Positions 13,101 to 27,400 of a stretch of 64,000 bases of DNA are shown here, one piece after another. The notes under the pieces were generated by a model. It was not told the DNA's origin, searched no databases, and saw only the letters and a list, made by a program, of their open reading frames with translations. Positions within the stretch are counted from its first letter, which is position 1, and the number at the start of each line of letters is the position of its first letter. The DNA is from Hydractinia symbiolongicarpus (taxonomy: Eukaryota > Cnidaria > Hydrozoa > Anthoathecata > Hydractiniidae): NCBI RefSeq assembly GCF_029227915.1, contig NC_079881.1:8246001-8310000 (forward strand). The letters are read 5' to 3'. The position numbers and the translations under genes are program-made.

Positions 13101-14255
13101 GAAATTTTTATGTTATATTTTGCCTTGATCGTTTAAGGACTGTTGATTTGATTCAATACGAACAAAGTTCGTAATTTTGTAAACTTCATCCGGAACACCC
13201 TTTAACTAATTCTTTGATTCATTCCGAATCCACTGCATTTTGTAGTATAACTATTGCTAATATTTTTTTCTAGATCGCGAGCGATGGTCATGGTATTCTA
13301 GAGGTTTGGAACCAACAATTGCAACAATTTTACGGTGTTCGACATGATACCTCAGTAGCGATCACACAAGTGTACCCAACCCCTCTCTCTTTAATGAAGG
13401 TACGTGCGTTAGAAGATTTGAAATTGTGGCTTTATGGTTGTCTTTTTTACATTGAGTCTCGAGTTAAAAAATCCTGGAAAGTCCTTGTTTTTGAAACTCC
13501 GGAAATGCAGGGCAAATAACCTTAAAATTGTTTAAAAGTTTTACTGCGAACCTTGTCAAATATGTTCTACAATCTTGGTCAAAATATGTTGAGTGAAGAC
13601 AACTAATTTCAAAGAGTATTGACCGTTGACGATTTAGTCCATAATTAAAAAGTGACGTCTTTTGCCTCACTATTTTTTCTCAAGGTTTAGTTTTCATACT
13701 TGCTTTTTACTTTTGATTACTGGATGCGCCAAATTACAACAATTTTGTCGAGATATATTTCGTATTTTTTGTTGCTCAAATGTTTGAAATGTCTGGATTA
13801 TAATTTTTCTTATTCGGTTGTAATATCCATAGCCATCATCAGTTTTGCCATCTGTACCACAATTCTTTTATAGTTTTAAAATATTATCCAAAAGTTATTT
13901 TAAGTGAATATTCTCACTCTAATTTGGTCCATTTTATTACATCAATGTTTATTTAGGCGTACAAAAATGCATCAGATAATGAAGGTCCGAAACTGCTTCA
14001 AGACATCGAGGTGAGAATTTCAATGCACTGCTCTTCAAAACTTTTCAACAACAAAAACAGATGTGGTTAATATCGAGAAAGGAAATCTTTCTTGATTTTA
14101 TTTTTCCTGGTAGGTTTAATATATTTTTTTTACTGCAACAGATACGACGTGGGATAGGTGTATTGCAAACTCAGCGGAGGGTTGGGCCCGAATTATCAAA
14201 AAGAATACATAAATTATTCACATCAAGAGATGGAAATGAAATTTTAGCTCGATGA
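7156..14255 (+). CDS. EME1: EME1, non-catalytic partner of the MUS81 structure-specific endonuclease (11 exons)
   Basis: Exons: 7156-7620, 7708-7815, 8385-8432, 9097-9267, 10238-10330, 10621-10727, 11484-11720, 12725-12788, 13274-13399, 13957-14010, 14142-14255. All junctions are GT..AG with compatible phases; 1587 nt give 528 residues (human EME1 about 570). EME1 pairs with MUS81 in the nucleus to cut branched DNA such as stalled forks and Holliday-type junctions. An acidic/Ser N-terminus leads to a Lys/Glu-rich helix (exon 2), then the ERCC4-like fold (LAVIDPCLIQEKGGANIL; ITLVVTGMNAYHR). The catalytic ERKxxxD box is absent, as in human EME1. VAALQ-type and FTKSIAEAPFK blocks follow, then a tandem helix-hairpin-helix (VYPTPLSLMKAY; RRVGPELSKRIHKLF). 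Residues before 7156 stay open back to an acceptor at 7099, so an extra 5' exon is possible. EME2 is the alternative paralogue name. Confidence 0.94.
8525..8550 (+). other. G-quadruplex-type G-rich tract in EME1 intron 3
   Basis: Four runs of at least three G with loops of 1-5 bases (GGGGAGAGGGGGGAGGAAAG, then GGAGGG), an isolated purine island in very AT-rich intron on the transcript-sense strand. Confidence 0.6.
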
Positions 14256-15459
14256 TTGAAACTTTTGTAAATACGTCCCTCTTGTAAATATATTTAAAAC
14301 TTGTTATACTCTCCTCTTGAGTTTTCGCTTTAAGCTTATTTTTTAATATTCGGCGATAAACTCGTTACGCCATCTTTATGCTGCGTCGTTAATGATACAT
14401 TCGCAAAGTTTTAAGATTCGTGGCTCTCATACCACACGCACACGCATTAGAATTTTATGCTACAATTAAACTATAAAATGAAACACTGTTTACTTAATTA
14501 CGTTACATGCCCATGGTTTTAGTCTGTCTGCGTAACTTTAGACATGTCAAATAAGGGAGGTATGCTCGCATTTGGAAACAACAACCCGAATATCGAAGAC
14601 AAAAAAACATTTTCTGCTCTTTAGATATTCACAATTCAAGAAATTATATATTCATTATAAATACTACCACATGCCAATGACGACTTTGATATAACAAACA
14701 TTTCACACACACGAACTCACATCGAACCTCAAATATACGCTGGACTTCGAATGTACACCAGAACTGCTTCTTCGAGTAAATATGGACCGAATACGGGGTC
14801 TCAATTGTACGCCGGAATTGCTTATACGGATTAAACACTTTGTAATAAGCAGAAAACGCAGAGAGTTACTAGTTCACGATCTAAAATTGTGAAAAAAACC
14901 CACAGTAGTAAGTAGGAAAAAAAGAGATATCGATACAGTAAAAAAAATAAATGCATAATCAACAAATAAAAAGAACACGTTGGGAGTGACAGATTTCCTT
15001 AATTAGGAGCGCAAATAAACAAGCGTGAACAAAAACCAGTCGGAAAAACACGACGATGCGAAGTCAACACGGCAGGACGGCCGACGCCTAAAAGGTGCCT
15101 TTGAAATGAAGGCCATCTATGTATGAAAGTCGTTCATCGCCATTTTGAAACTTTAAACAGAAATGCGGGATTTGGTGGATACGCGGGTATTTTGCTGTTA
15201 ATGGAAGTATGGAAAGTAGCTGTATTTGCCTTGATATGTTTTTTCGACTTGATTGCCTCGCGTATCATTTTTTTTCTTATAGTTATCCCTGTTGACGACA
15301 AACTTCACAACAAAAGCGAAAACCATATACTTTTTACCAAGAGAGAATTTCATCCAGGCAAAACAACGCGTTATCACAGCTAAACGCCTCCACGCGGCGC
15401 TTGACGATGAACGAACTTTTGAATATAGATTGCCCCTACACGTTCAGGCCGATATCCTA
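14256..15459. other. convergent spacer between EME1 and PDXDC1
   Basis: The EME1 stop is at 14253-14255 and the PDXDC1 stop at 15460-15462. Both 3' UTRs should lie here. No canonical AATAAA sits close to the EME1 stop. No other gene or repeat was recognised. Confidence 0.5.
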
Positions 15460-18400
15460 TCATACGTCCGATTCTTTAACATCCGACCCGCTTTCTTCTC
15501 CAGCAGAGTTATGCTCTGACAGTTCTTCATTGTGCTCTTCTTCGACACCCTCCATCACAGTATTTTCATCTTTTTGCGTGTTTTGAGACGTTTGAGAAAC
15601 TTGAGATAGTGTATCTGTTTGATCATCGTGGATCTGCATTTTATACTTGTATGTTTGTTCAGTCGTTTCAAGTTTGCCTAGAAAAAAATATGAAATCGGT
15701 GTGAAACAATTTAAAACAAACAAACAAGCAAAACAACAAATAAACTGCTTTAACTTCAAAAATTATTCAAATACCTGATGATAAATCAAATGAACGCCCT
15801 GTAACGCCATGATTTTCTTTGGGAGGAGGCGACCACCAATTATAAAGGGAACTAACCAAAGGTACACTTCGTAATACGCCCTAAGTAAATAAAACGAAGA
15901 AAAAAGCAATAACGTTTCTGTTCTTGAAAATAATCGACGCATAGTTATCAGAAACCTTTAAATCAATTAAAATTCACTTACATCTTGAAAAAATTTCTCT
16001 TCACGTTCTCTCTCGAGTTTAGTTTGCGCCTCTTCTATGCTTTTTTGAACACTGTCTTTTAGACTTTCAACAAACTAAAATAGTTAACGTAACAAACCTT
16101 TTGTTAAACACTCTGTCGTAAACGTTTCGTTTTAAGTTTTAGGCCTCAGAAAAAGCACCATGGGGAAGAGTGACGTAGGAGGGGGAGAGTGACGTAGGAG
16201 GGTTGACTTACTTTGACGTTGTCTTCCATGTCGATAGTACACTTCAAAACTATGTCAGCAAACTGCTGCAGGTTAAAAGTTTCGTCCACCTAAAAGATAA
16301 CCTGTATCTCAACAACACCATACATATCTTGAAGCTATACCCTAAACTAACGCACACAATTTAAGTACCGACAGATCAGCTTTTCGTACTGATCAAATTT
16401 GGCGACTTTTCTTGTGAAATAAACACTACGCTAAAGAATAATGCTCAGTATTTTCGATTTACATTTACTCCAACCATCTTTTCTTCCTTTTTTTTAAAGG
16501 GGGCAAAATCATACACAAGAGAGCTAATGCAATCAGAACATGATAGACACATTGTAAAGCTTAGCGTATTATTTGAATACTAGTCGTCAACCCGTGAAAA
16601 CATCCACGGGTCGCCCGTGTTTTATATATAGCATTGCGTGTTTCAGTAACAGGAAGACAAACAGACAGAATACGGCTATTATTAAAGAGTAGGAAACGAC
16701 AACAAGTGTGTAATACAAACGTACAATTCCGACTTGAATATAGACTTGTCCATTTGGTAACGTGCGTTGCTCTAAACATTTATAGTGGTGCGATAAACCA
16801 TGGTGTATGTTTGTATTCAGTTCGTTCGCCTCATGTTTTTTTACATCAGAGAGGTTGGCCATGCTTTTGGTTTTCCAATATTTTGGTATGCACCTAGGGT
16901 AAAAGATAACAAGTAAAGAAAAATATCTTATTAGGTAGGTTTGAAAACATGGTACAGTTAACTGCCGGTAACTCGAACACAGGATAACTCGAATTTCATT
17001 ATCTCAAACCATTTTTGGGGTCCTTTGAACTTTCTTTAATACTTTCTTATAAAAAACTCTGGGTAAATCGAACATTTGTTAACTCGACCCATTTTTAGTC
17101 CCCCGAGGCTAACCTCATCAAATAAGTCGAACTTTTTACTCGAGAAAAGGACATTAAGACTAAATAAATGTAAGATTTAAAATTTTCTTAATTTTTTTTA
17201 ACTCTTAACTTAATATACATGTACAAATGTTGTCCGTCTTGACAAATTCAATGTACAAAACGAGTTGTTTGCCCTCTCCATTGCTAAGACTGCACCTTTC
17301 CCCAGTAATTGTTGCTCCAGCTTGTGAAAAAATCGTTCCAACTCGAACTATTATCTAATTCTTGACTAAATTCGACTTAACAAAAGCTTCGAGTTAAACT
17401 CGAACATTCATTAATTCGAACTATTTTCCTCAACCCCTTGGCGGTTCGAGTTACCGGGAGTTAACTGCAATAATATTTGAGCAGAACAACATGTTTCAAA
17501 CTTACTGGAAAGCTCCTATGGCAGGTTCCTCTGACACATCGATAAGTACAACGTCAGGTACCCTCTGGAAACACTCTTGAAAAGAAACTCGATTGATCAA
17601 CGTATAGTCCATATGTACCTTGAAGCAAGAACATGTTTTGGATTAATTCATACATCTTTACACTGCAGAGAAATGTGAAAGTGCGAAAATCGCGAAATAG
17701 AACATATTAAAAAATAAAAAAATATTTACGATTTTAGTTTGTAGTTGTTCAACGAATTCGTCAACATCATTTTTACTCGTACTATGACCTAAAATGATCA
17801 AAATGTCTTGATTAGAAAAAATCCACATAATATTAAAGCTGAGAAAAAAAAAACTAAAAATGCTTTTTTTAAATAGGAAGGAAAGGAGATATTTACTCAA
17901 TGGAAATTTCAAACCGCAATGGAATAGCATCGTGTTTATATGTAGCCATTTTCCAGAAGTAGAAATCAAAAGAGAACATAGTATCAAGCTATTAAGTTCA
18001 AAAGGTTACATTTATATGAGAGCTTGTTTTTTATTGCTTTGAAAGCGTGTCGCTTTCTATTTGCGCAACATGTTTTGTATTGAAATCAATTGTTGGAAGC
18101 AGAACTTTTAAGGTTTTAAGATGAGACAACTTTAATTACTGGAATCTGATTGGTTGTGAGCAGTGAAGGTTTAAAATTTGTTCTATACAATAGTAAAAAA
18201 AGAAAACGAAGGCTTTCATGAGGCTGGAATTTATTCCAGCAATGAGTACAGTCACGGGACACGACCCAACTTTATGCTATTTTGCATATAAATAATTTGT
18301 CGAAATGTTTTTTTAATTTTACAACTTTATGCTAATTATCAACGTTTTAAAATGTAAACTTTTGTCGCCAGTGTAGTTTTTTTGCTGATTACAGCATTTT

Positions 18401-21400
18401 TTTTTTACTCACACCACTTTCAACAACAAATCCAAGTCAACATTTTTGTATTCAGCCCATCAGAAGACAATAATTCACACATTTTTGCATGCAGCCAATC
18501 AGAAGGCAGGCAGTAATTTAAACACTTTTGTGAGCCAATCAGAAGACAGCAATATATTTTAGCACTTAACCAATCAAAAGGCAATAATTCATACACTTTG
18601 GCACGCAATCAGAAGACACAAATTCATACATTTTAGCACGCAGCCAATTAGAATTCGCCATTTACAGCTTACTTAGTGAAAATCCTTTTCAAAGTGTACA
18701 CTTGACATTGTTAAAAGCACTTGGTCTGTCAATGCTGTTCGCATCTAACTTACTTCTTGATGTCTGCAGCGGATGAAATTTAAGACAGGTTCCTTCTCGT
18801 GGTATATTAACAGTTTCAAGACTCACATTTGGTACTGTGTTTTCCAAGTCTTCTACTATCTAAACGAAATAAATTAACATAACAACTGATTCCATTTACA
18901 AAAATTTTTATTTCTTTTTTTTTGAGTGAAATTGATATAATATGAAAACATTGATAAGGTGCGAAATTCCTCAATGCAAATAAAAAACTTGTGTTAACGA
19001 TTTATCTGATGACATGTCGCATTTCACCTCTGTCTGAAAATGAAGTGTAAACTATGAAAGCTTTGACCGTAAAAATGCTAGCCAAAGATTACTTCACAAA
19101 GTCAGATAAAATTAAGATTCTAATTTTACAGTAATCAGCAGATCTGGTTAGCCTGGTGTCTCACTGTACATAATTTAATTTTTGATATTCCAGACTGTTC
19201 ATGTTTTCCAGTAAATAAGCACTAGTGCGTGTGAAGTTTATGCAGTAACAAAGAACATACCAATTTATTGAATACTTCCACTAATTTTGGAGAAATGTCT
19301 AGCTTTCCACGTGGAGCGGCTTTTTTTGTAGGTATGTCTGGAAAAAAAATTAAAAAGGTAACAACAACGTTTAAAGATGTTTTAAAATTAAATTTGAAAA
19401 CAAACAAACAAGCAAATAAACAAACAAATAATCAAACAAATGGCCAAATAAACAAACGATCAAACAAAATAAACAAGAACAAACAAACCAACAAACAAAC
19501 AAACAAACCAGCAAACAAGCAAACAAAACAATCAAACAAGCAAACCAGAACAAACAAGAAAAAAAAAAAAAAAAAAAAAAAAGAGCAAACAAAACAAACC
19601 AAAACAAACAAGCAAACAAATAAAAACACAAACAAACAAACAAACACGAAAAAACAAATAAAAACACGAACAAACAAATAAAAAACACAAACAAACAAAT
19701 AAAAACACGAACAAACAAATAAAAACACGAACAAACAAATAAAAAAAAGAACAAACAAATAAAAACACGAACAAACAAATAAAAACACAAACAAACAAAT
19801 AAAAACACGAACAAACAAACAAACGAGCAAACACGAACAACCAAATAAAAACACGAACAAAAAACAAACAAACAAACAAGCAAACAAACAAATAACCAGA
19901 AGAGAACATCACCTTCACTGTCTTTTGAAGATATTGACAATGGAAGTGATGGTGATGCTTTGTATTTAAAGATGACAACAGGTGAAACTCCTGTCGGTTG
20001 CTCGATGCGTTTAATACCATTTATAATATCCAATCTATTACACATTTGTTGAGACTGAAAAGAAAAACAACCATTTCGTTTTTAGATATCACCATTTTTC
20101 TTCGCCGAAATCAGTTTTGAGCACACACAAATTTGCTTTTAAATGACTCTCACGAATAGTACATACTACCACTTTAGTAAAAGGACCTCCAACAAAGAGA
20201 TGAGGTTGGAAGTAGCAGTTTAACGTGTATAAATTATGATAGGTTGCAGAATTAACAGGCGCATGTATTGAAGATAAGTGGCATAACAAATTGCACATCA
20301 AAACACCCCCGTCTAACTTAAAAATTAGAATGTTTGATGCAAATATGTTAAAAGAAATATATTCTTACCAATCCAGAAGCATGTTCAATTATCTTCTTCA
20401 AGTCATGCGTACCTTGTGATGAATAAGTTTAGGTAAGTATAATAAAATAGCAATAATTTCAGACTTTATGAAAGACTTCATGACAGTTTCACTACTAAAA
20501 CTAAGCAATCCAACTTGACACTATGCAACAGACGGATAAAAATATAAAATGTAAACATACCCATAAATTGAATGATCACCCATAGTGGGAGGACAATCAG
20601 CTTCTCTGAAATATTGGTACATAGTCCTGAGTGTGCCTATAGAAAACCAATATTTACATGAAACCACTTTGTTACAGAAGAAAACTTTGGATTTTTTTGT
20701 TACTTGCTTGTAAAAAAAAAACGAACGAACAAACGAACGAAAGAAAAAACGAAAAAAACGAACAGTGCAAGCAAATAAGAGACCAAACAAAAATAAATAT
20801 GAATACTAACCATTACTGGACTATTCGTTCTATAAAATGTCTAAAGGTTTGTTAAGAATCTTAAGTTGCTTGTTGTATACAATGAATAAAAAAAATACAG
20901 CTTAATTCAACACATTTTAGTAATTGACCTAGACGATGTATCATCCTGTTACCTTATAATACATTTATAGATGGAAAAGATACACAATAAGGTAATGTTG
21001 GTATACCAAACCATCTTGAAAGATTTAATGTTAAACTATCAGCTGAAGTAGCCACCTAAAATAGAAAACGATACATTAAATACTCACATTCTACAGTCCG
21101 CCAACAGTAACTCTCGTTGCTAGTCAAAATTAAAAACCACTCAAAAATTGGATTTCTATCAAAGAAAATATTTCATAAACCAAACAAATATTTTGTGTCT
21201 TTTTTTGTTTTGTTAAAATTAACATAAGAACAGTCACCACAGTCTTGTAAGTTCAAAAAATTAGGAACGTTTAGAGATCTATTCAAAGAAAGATTATTAT
21301 TCCCAAATTTACATGTTTTTAAATTTAAACCTAAACCTTTAAATTCACATCTTTTGAAAAAAAACCAAAATTTTTCGGTGTATAACAGAACACCCTATAG

Positions 21401-24400
21401 CATACAGTAATAAAAAGCAATCATATGGTAAAAAGACTTACTTGTATAGATGGCTGAACTTGTGCCATTGTAAGATTTGCTAATGTGTCTCTACAGTAAA
21501 AGAGCATTTATCTTATTCTATATTTCGTTAACATTCACATGCAACAATAAAAAAAAATGATCATAAAAAGTAAATCAAGCCAAGTATAAATGATGAGCTG
21601 CAGTAAAACTTTGGGCAATATTTATTCCCCTGTACGGAGAACCACAAGCTGAACAATTCTACAACCACTTACCCTTCAATATGAAACCATACACCTGACT
21701 GAGTACATATTTCGCGCAACCGACCGAGGTTGTCTGTGTGTCCTGACAAAGGTGTACCAGCATAACCAATCAATATAAGTGGAGTTTTCCCACAAGAAAC
21801 ATCATCTGTTAGAAGTCGTTCAAATGCTGCAATGTCCTACAGTGCAAAAACGTATGTCACTATGCAAACATTAACATTTCTTATACGACATGTTTTATTG
21901 TCATATCGAGAATATTTTGCATTAAGAAAGTTTGCGCCTGTGAATAGTTGTGATCTCAAATATATATCATTCCTATATTGACTACCATTTCCTCATCAAA
22001 AAACCACCTTTAAAAGAATTAAAGGCTTTATAAATAGCTGAATATATTTATGTAGAATAATATTTTTGCTATAATAAACTGCAATCAGTATTTGTTGGAA
22101 ATACTTCCGGTCACACTACCTTTAATACTTATTTAAATATGAGTAAACTCACCATAGTGTAAGGAGAACCAAACATTGTATTGCAAGGAACTAAATATAA
22201 AATAAAACAAAGAATAATAAACATATTATTGATGCTTTAGTCTTTAACAAAAAGGTAAAAAAAAATTTTTCTCACCTATGCATATACTAGACTGTGGAAG
22301 ACCAAGCTATAATAGTGAACAGAACAGTAGTGGTATTGTATATACTCTACTTGATGCATAGGTAATTCATTTTTAGCCATAATAGATGTAGTAATATAAC
22401 TTATACACTTATTTTTATTTCGTGTAACAATAAGTAATGAAATTAGAAGAAAACTGTATACCTCACTTCTTAGCTGTTTTCCAAATTCTGGAGGTGCGGC
22501 TGCACTAAGATAAACTACAGGAGGTCTGGTGTATAACGCTGTGAAACCATCTGTAGCATATTTATTATATTTCGAATGTAGGGCTAGTCTGCACACTAAG
22601 AAAGTAAAAAACATAATGTCAAAAAGGGAGAAAATAATTTAGTCAAAAACTGAAAATTTATTAGTTCAAAGAGAGAAAAAAAAACTCCAAATTTCTTTGT
22701 TCTTCAGATTATATATTTTAGAAGACTGGAAGGGGTTTTTAAAGTAATAAGTAATAAAGATCTTAGAGCTTTAGTATGAAATAAAAATAAACCGAATTAG
22801 AAACAAAAAAATGTTTTGTCCTTGCAGACTGTAAACTTTAGAACAATGCAGGGTTTATTTTTTGAAAACATTTTAGGACTCACAGAACGATACATAATAT
22901 ATAACAAAATAGAAATCTGATTAAAAAAGTCAGGAAATAAATCATTTGTACAAGTTTTTAAATTTTAAATTTAATGGATAATTTAGCTGGCAGGAATTTG
23001 CAAATACCTTTTAATAATCCATCTAGTTTATCATTGTGAAAAGTTGATGACATGCTGTCCAAGCTAAACATAAGAATAACAGAACAATCAAACAGGAGAT
23101 AAAACTTTTTCCCAGAAAGAATACAAAAGCATAATTCTAGACATTCACACATCTTTAAAATTTAGAAGATCTTGACCGTTTAGAAAGGAATGATATGAGA
23201 ATGGTTAGGTGGATGTGTAATGCCAGTCTGAGAGACAGAAAGAGTTCAGATGAGCTAAGGAGCAGGCTAAGTATACGTAGAATTAAAGATGTTATCCAGA
23301 TAAGAAGACTGAATTGGCTGGGGCATTTGGAAAGAATGGAGGAGGATAGTGTAGAGACTTGATAGTTCCTGGGGCAAAGCCCAGAGGGAGACCGAGAAAG
23401 ACTTGGCAGGAGCTAATAAGGACAGACTTGATACAGAGGAAGTTGAGTTTAGATCTAACACAGTCTAGATGCGATAGGGTCATTAATATACCCCGTCCAA
23501 CCCATGCTAGCATGGAAAACCGACGTTAAGCCGACAATGATGATGATGATGATGATGAATACATTCAAATTACATGAGCCTACAGTGAAACATCAACAAA
23601 ATATCCCAAGTTGGGCCTTAAATTTCAACATACTGCTTTACTTACCCAAATAACGTTGACAGCCACTTTTCTGTGTCATTTTTTATTTTTTCACACGTCT
23701 CAGTTAATTGTTCAGGTTTTAGCAATTGCATATACCCCTGGACACTCTGTGATAGCATACATATATGGTTGTACGTGTCTGGAGGACAAATTCTATAATT
23801 GTTTATAAAATTATATCATTACTTTTTCATTGAACAAAATGGTCTAAAAATTTATTACGAAAAGTTATAGCCTTTACCTTCCATCGTGTTTTGGCACAAC
23901 AGCAGAAAGTCTTGACAAAACTTCAGAAAGATGCACACCTCTAAAAGTAAAATTTCTAATTAATGTTCTGTTTAAAATTTAAACAGTGCCACACTACATG
24001 TGGAAATATGCTAAATACAGTTGTTTTATGCAGGAGAATCAATTAATTGCATCAGAAAAAGACAACAAAAATCTAACTTACTTGTCCACATGAAAATCAC
24101 TGGAGTTTTTCTCTTGCCTAAAATGGATAGATATTACAGAAGGGTTTCCAAATGTTTTTAAACACAACATTTATTTAAAACGCGACACTAAGTTGCTTAT
24201 TACTAAATTACAGCAATATAGTTTGCTGAAAGTTATATGTTGCCATAGCTGATATACTTTAAGTGCAGAAACTTTATCAGCAAGAACCTTTAGTGAATTT
24301 TACAAAATTTGGCTTTGTTTTGGCTAATTTTGCAAAAGGTGAAACTTAACAAAATCGAGGTGAAATTTTCTAAGATCACCAATTCGCAAAAGCATTTTTT

Positions 24401-27400
24401 TTTTCAATTTGTGATAGCTATGTCCGCAAAGAACAAACTCAGTTTTAATTAATGCCTCAAGGTTCGATTCTTGATATTCTTATGGTTAACTTTTGGTAAT
24501 TGGGAAAATTATTGGTTGGTATTCATGGAAATTGTTTTCACATACTCAAAAGATTCTGTCTAACACACAACATCTACATATAAGCAGTAAATTTACATTA
24601 AAACTGTTTTTTATTAATACCCAAACTGAATGAAGGCCTGATGTTAATTTAGCTCGTACTAAAATTGTATTCTTCTTCCTCATTTTTGAAAACATTCTTT
24701 ATTATTAGATCAACCATTATCAAAACAGCCAGCATCAACATTTGCGAAAAATCTTTCCACAGGGTATTTAAAATGTCCAAATACTGAATCACTTTAATTA
24801 TTGTACTAATGGAATATTAAATTACAATGATCGTTAAGTTCCTAAGACATTATTTTTTGAATCTTCAGTGCATCTTCATAAGTTTTCTAGATGGATTTTA
24901 AAGACATCCAAAGCTGAAGTTTATCCTTTTTTAGAATACTACACATTCTGTAAATGCAAAAAAAATTATTTAATCAGGTAATTTGAAAAAATATTAAATT
25001 ATGCTTTAACAATAAGGGATTACAATGAAATTACAAGAAAGTTCTCACCATGTTTCTTTGGTTATCAAGTTTTATTTCAAATTTCAGGATATTTCAGGCT
25101 GTTTGAAGCATATATGAAGCACGCATATTGCTAATGCAAAAAATCTTAAAATCCCTGGGCTTCTAGTTTTTTATACAAACATTAATCAATTGCAAGATTT
25201 GTTAAAGTATATTTTGACATTAGTAACAGCAAAAAACAGTTATCAGTATTTTCTTTTTATATATAAAATAATTATTTTATTATTATTATTTCATGTCATG
25301 AGTAATAGATGGAAAACTACATTAATGTTTTCTTGTAATATACATGCAACATTTTCAGTTCACTAAGTTTGCATACAAGTCTTGTCATTGTACACTTCCT
25401 TAATTAGAAACTCACAATGAATATGTATCTTTAGTTTTCTTACCTGTTGCTTGAGAATATATGTTTTATGAAGGCTTGAAAATCTTTGCTGACACCCTAA
25501 ACATTTAAAAATACATAAATTATTACGACCAAAAATATTCTACTAAATATTTATTTTTTTAGAGGTTTTGATATGAGAAAAAGGATTATAAGCACACTTT
25601 CATGCAAGCTGCTAGTAAAATCTTTTTATTTTTTGGCATTTTGCAAAGCATATCATAAATCACATTGGAGAGGGTGATTGTATCCCAATCAAATACAATG
25701 CCACACATACTTCATAGCTGTTTCATAAGAGACAAAATCATTTTATATACCCTCTCAGTTGAAAGAGGAACTTGAAAATGGAATAAGATTTTCAAATTTT
25801 GTAAACAGAATATTTCTCTCAGATAATTTCTCCATATTATCAGCAATACATTTTTTAGAAACCTGTCTGACATATTTGGGCCAAGATGTCTAAATAGGTC
25901 TCCAAAAACTACAATTAGAGGAATATCATAAAATAAAATTACAAAAATTGTGCTGGAAAAAGGATGCATCCATTTCCAAAATAAAAACAAAAAACATTCG
26001 ATTGTGGCATAGCACTAATGTTGTATCTTGAAATGTCAATATCAACACATGTCTATCAGCAAGTCTCAATATTGTTAATGTTTAAAATTGTGATTCTCTT
26101 TGTTCTTATAATACTCTAGACAATAGAACATCGTGGAGGTATATTCTATACCAAAAAGGGGAAGCAATGATATAAACACCAACAGGTAATATCCTATATA
26201 TCTCTTTAACAATGGTAGCAGAACTGACAATGTTATCCACTGCCCAAGTGTAATTGGAATACTGAGAATTGACTCTTTTGCTTCACACATGTACAATAAG
26301 TGGCATAAAATCACCTCCGGTCTTCCAGCCTGAAGAAGACGACGATTATGCATCATGGAAGAATGATGTTGAAGTTTGGCAATGCTTCACAAAGGAAGAA
26401 CCTAAACGTCAAGGACCTGCTGTATATCTGTCAATGAAAGGCAAAGTTAGGGAAGCAGTTCGTGCCATATCGGTTAATGACTTGAAAGGAGATGATGGTG
26501 TCCAAGTGATTCTACAGAAACTTGATGAAGTCTTTCAAACTGACGAGACAAATCATACATATCATGCATTCAAAGAGTTTGTAGAGTATAGGAGGAGTAG
26601 TGGAGAGAATTTTTCAACCTTCATTGTGCTATATGAAAAAATGATACAGAGAAGTGAAGCGGTACAAGTTAGAATTACCGTCGGGTGTGCAAGCGTTTTT
26701 CTTAATACAAGCTGCAAATTTATCTACTGATTTAGAGAAACTGACGAGAGCTACTGCCAAGTTAGAGTACATGGATATGAAAGACAAACTACAGAAAGTA
26801 TTTGGTGACTCGTTTAAAGACAGCTCTGAGGTGGTTCCTGTGAAGCATGAAGAAGCTTACTATACTTATGGCAAGGACAACAAGTATGGTAATGGAAAAC
26901 GAGGCACAGGCCTCGTCAGGAAGAAAAATGCTGGCGTGCGAGCTTCGCACGCCATGATACTTTTCAATCATTTTGAGGCGTGCAATGTTCGCACGGCATA
27001 ATTTTTAATGGCGTGCGATGGCGTGTGCTCATTATTGTTCCATTTTTGTTCTCAAGTAATCATAGAACTCGCATACAACAACTCTAATTTTGCCATGTTT
27101 TAAAGCAGGTAATTTGTTGCGAAGAAACTAAAATGTGTTCATTGTTTATTATTTTTTTAAAAAATTATACGTTAAATAAATTTTCGTCGTAACACCCTCC
27201 TCCGTTATAAATAACTTCCAAAACAACATCAGCACATTCTGTATAATTTTCAAAACAACACAAGAAAAAGTCTTTCAGCATGTGGCAATTGATCACCATA
27301 ACTATAATTAGATATCATGCTGACTCGGTGCTTGCGAAAGAACATGCTGGAAGTGATTTCATATAGCGAAAGTAGCGAAAGCATTTAAAGAAGTAGACAG

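Noticed and set aside
14644-14838. 64-residue minus-strand frame in the EME1-PDXDC1 spacer
   Set aside because: No family similarity, and it sits in the expected 3' UTR of the convergent genes.
19371-20045. 150-224-residue Phe/Val/Cys/Leu-rich frames, and a Lys/Asn/Gln frame on the other strand
   Set aside because: They translate the AAACA minisatellite; one ends in real PDXDC1 exon 15 sequence only because the repeat happens to be open.
25712-26356. 92-93-residue minus-strand frames in PDXDC1 intron 1
   Set aside because: No recognisable motif, no splice logic with PDXDC1, and partial overlap with the copia gag on the other strand.
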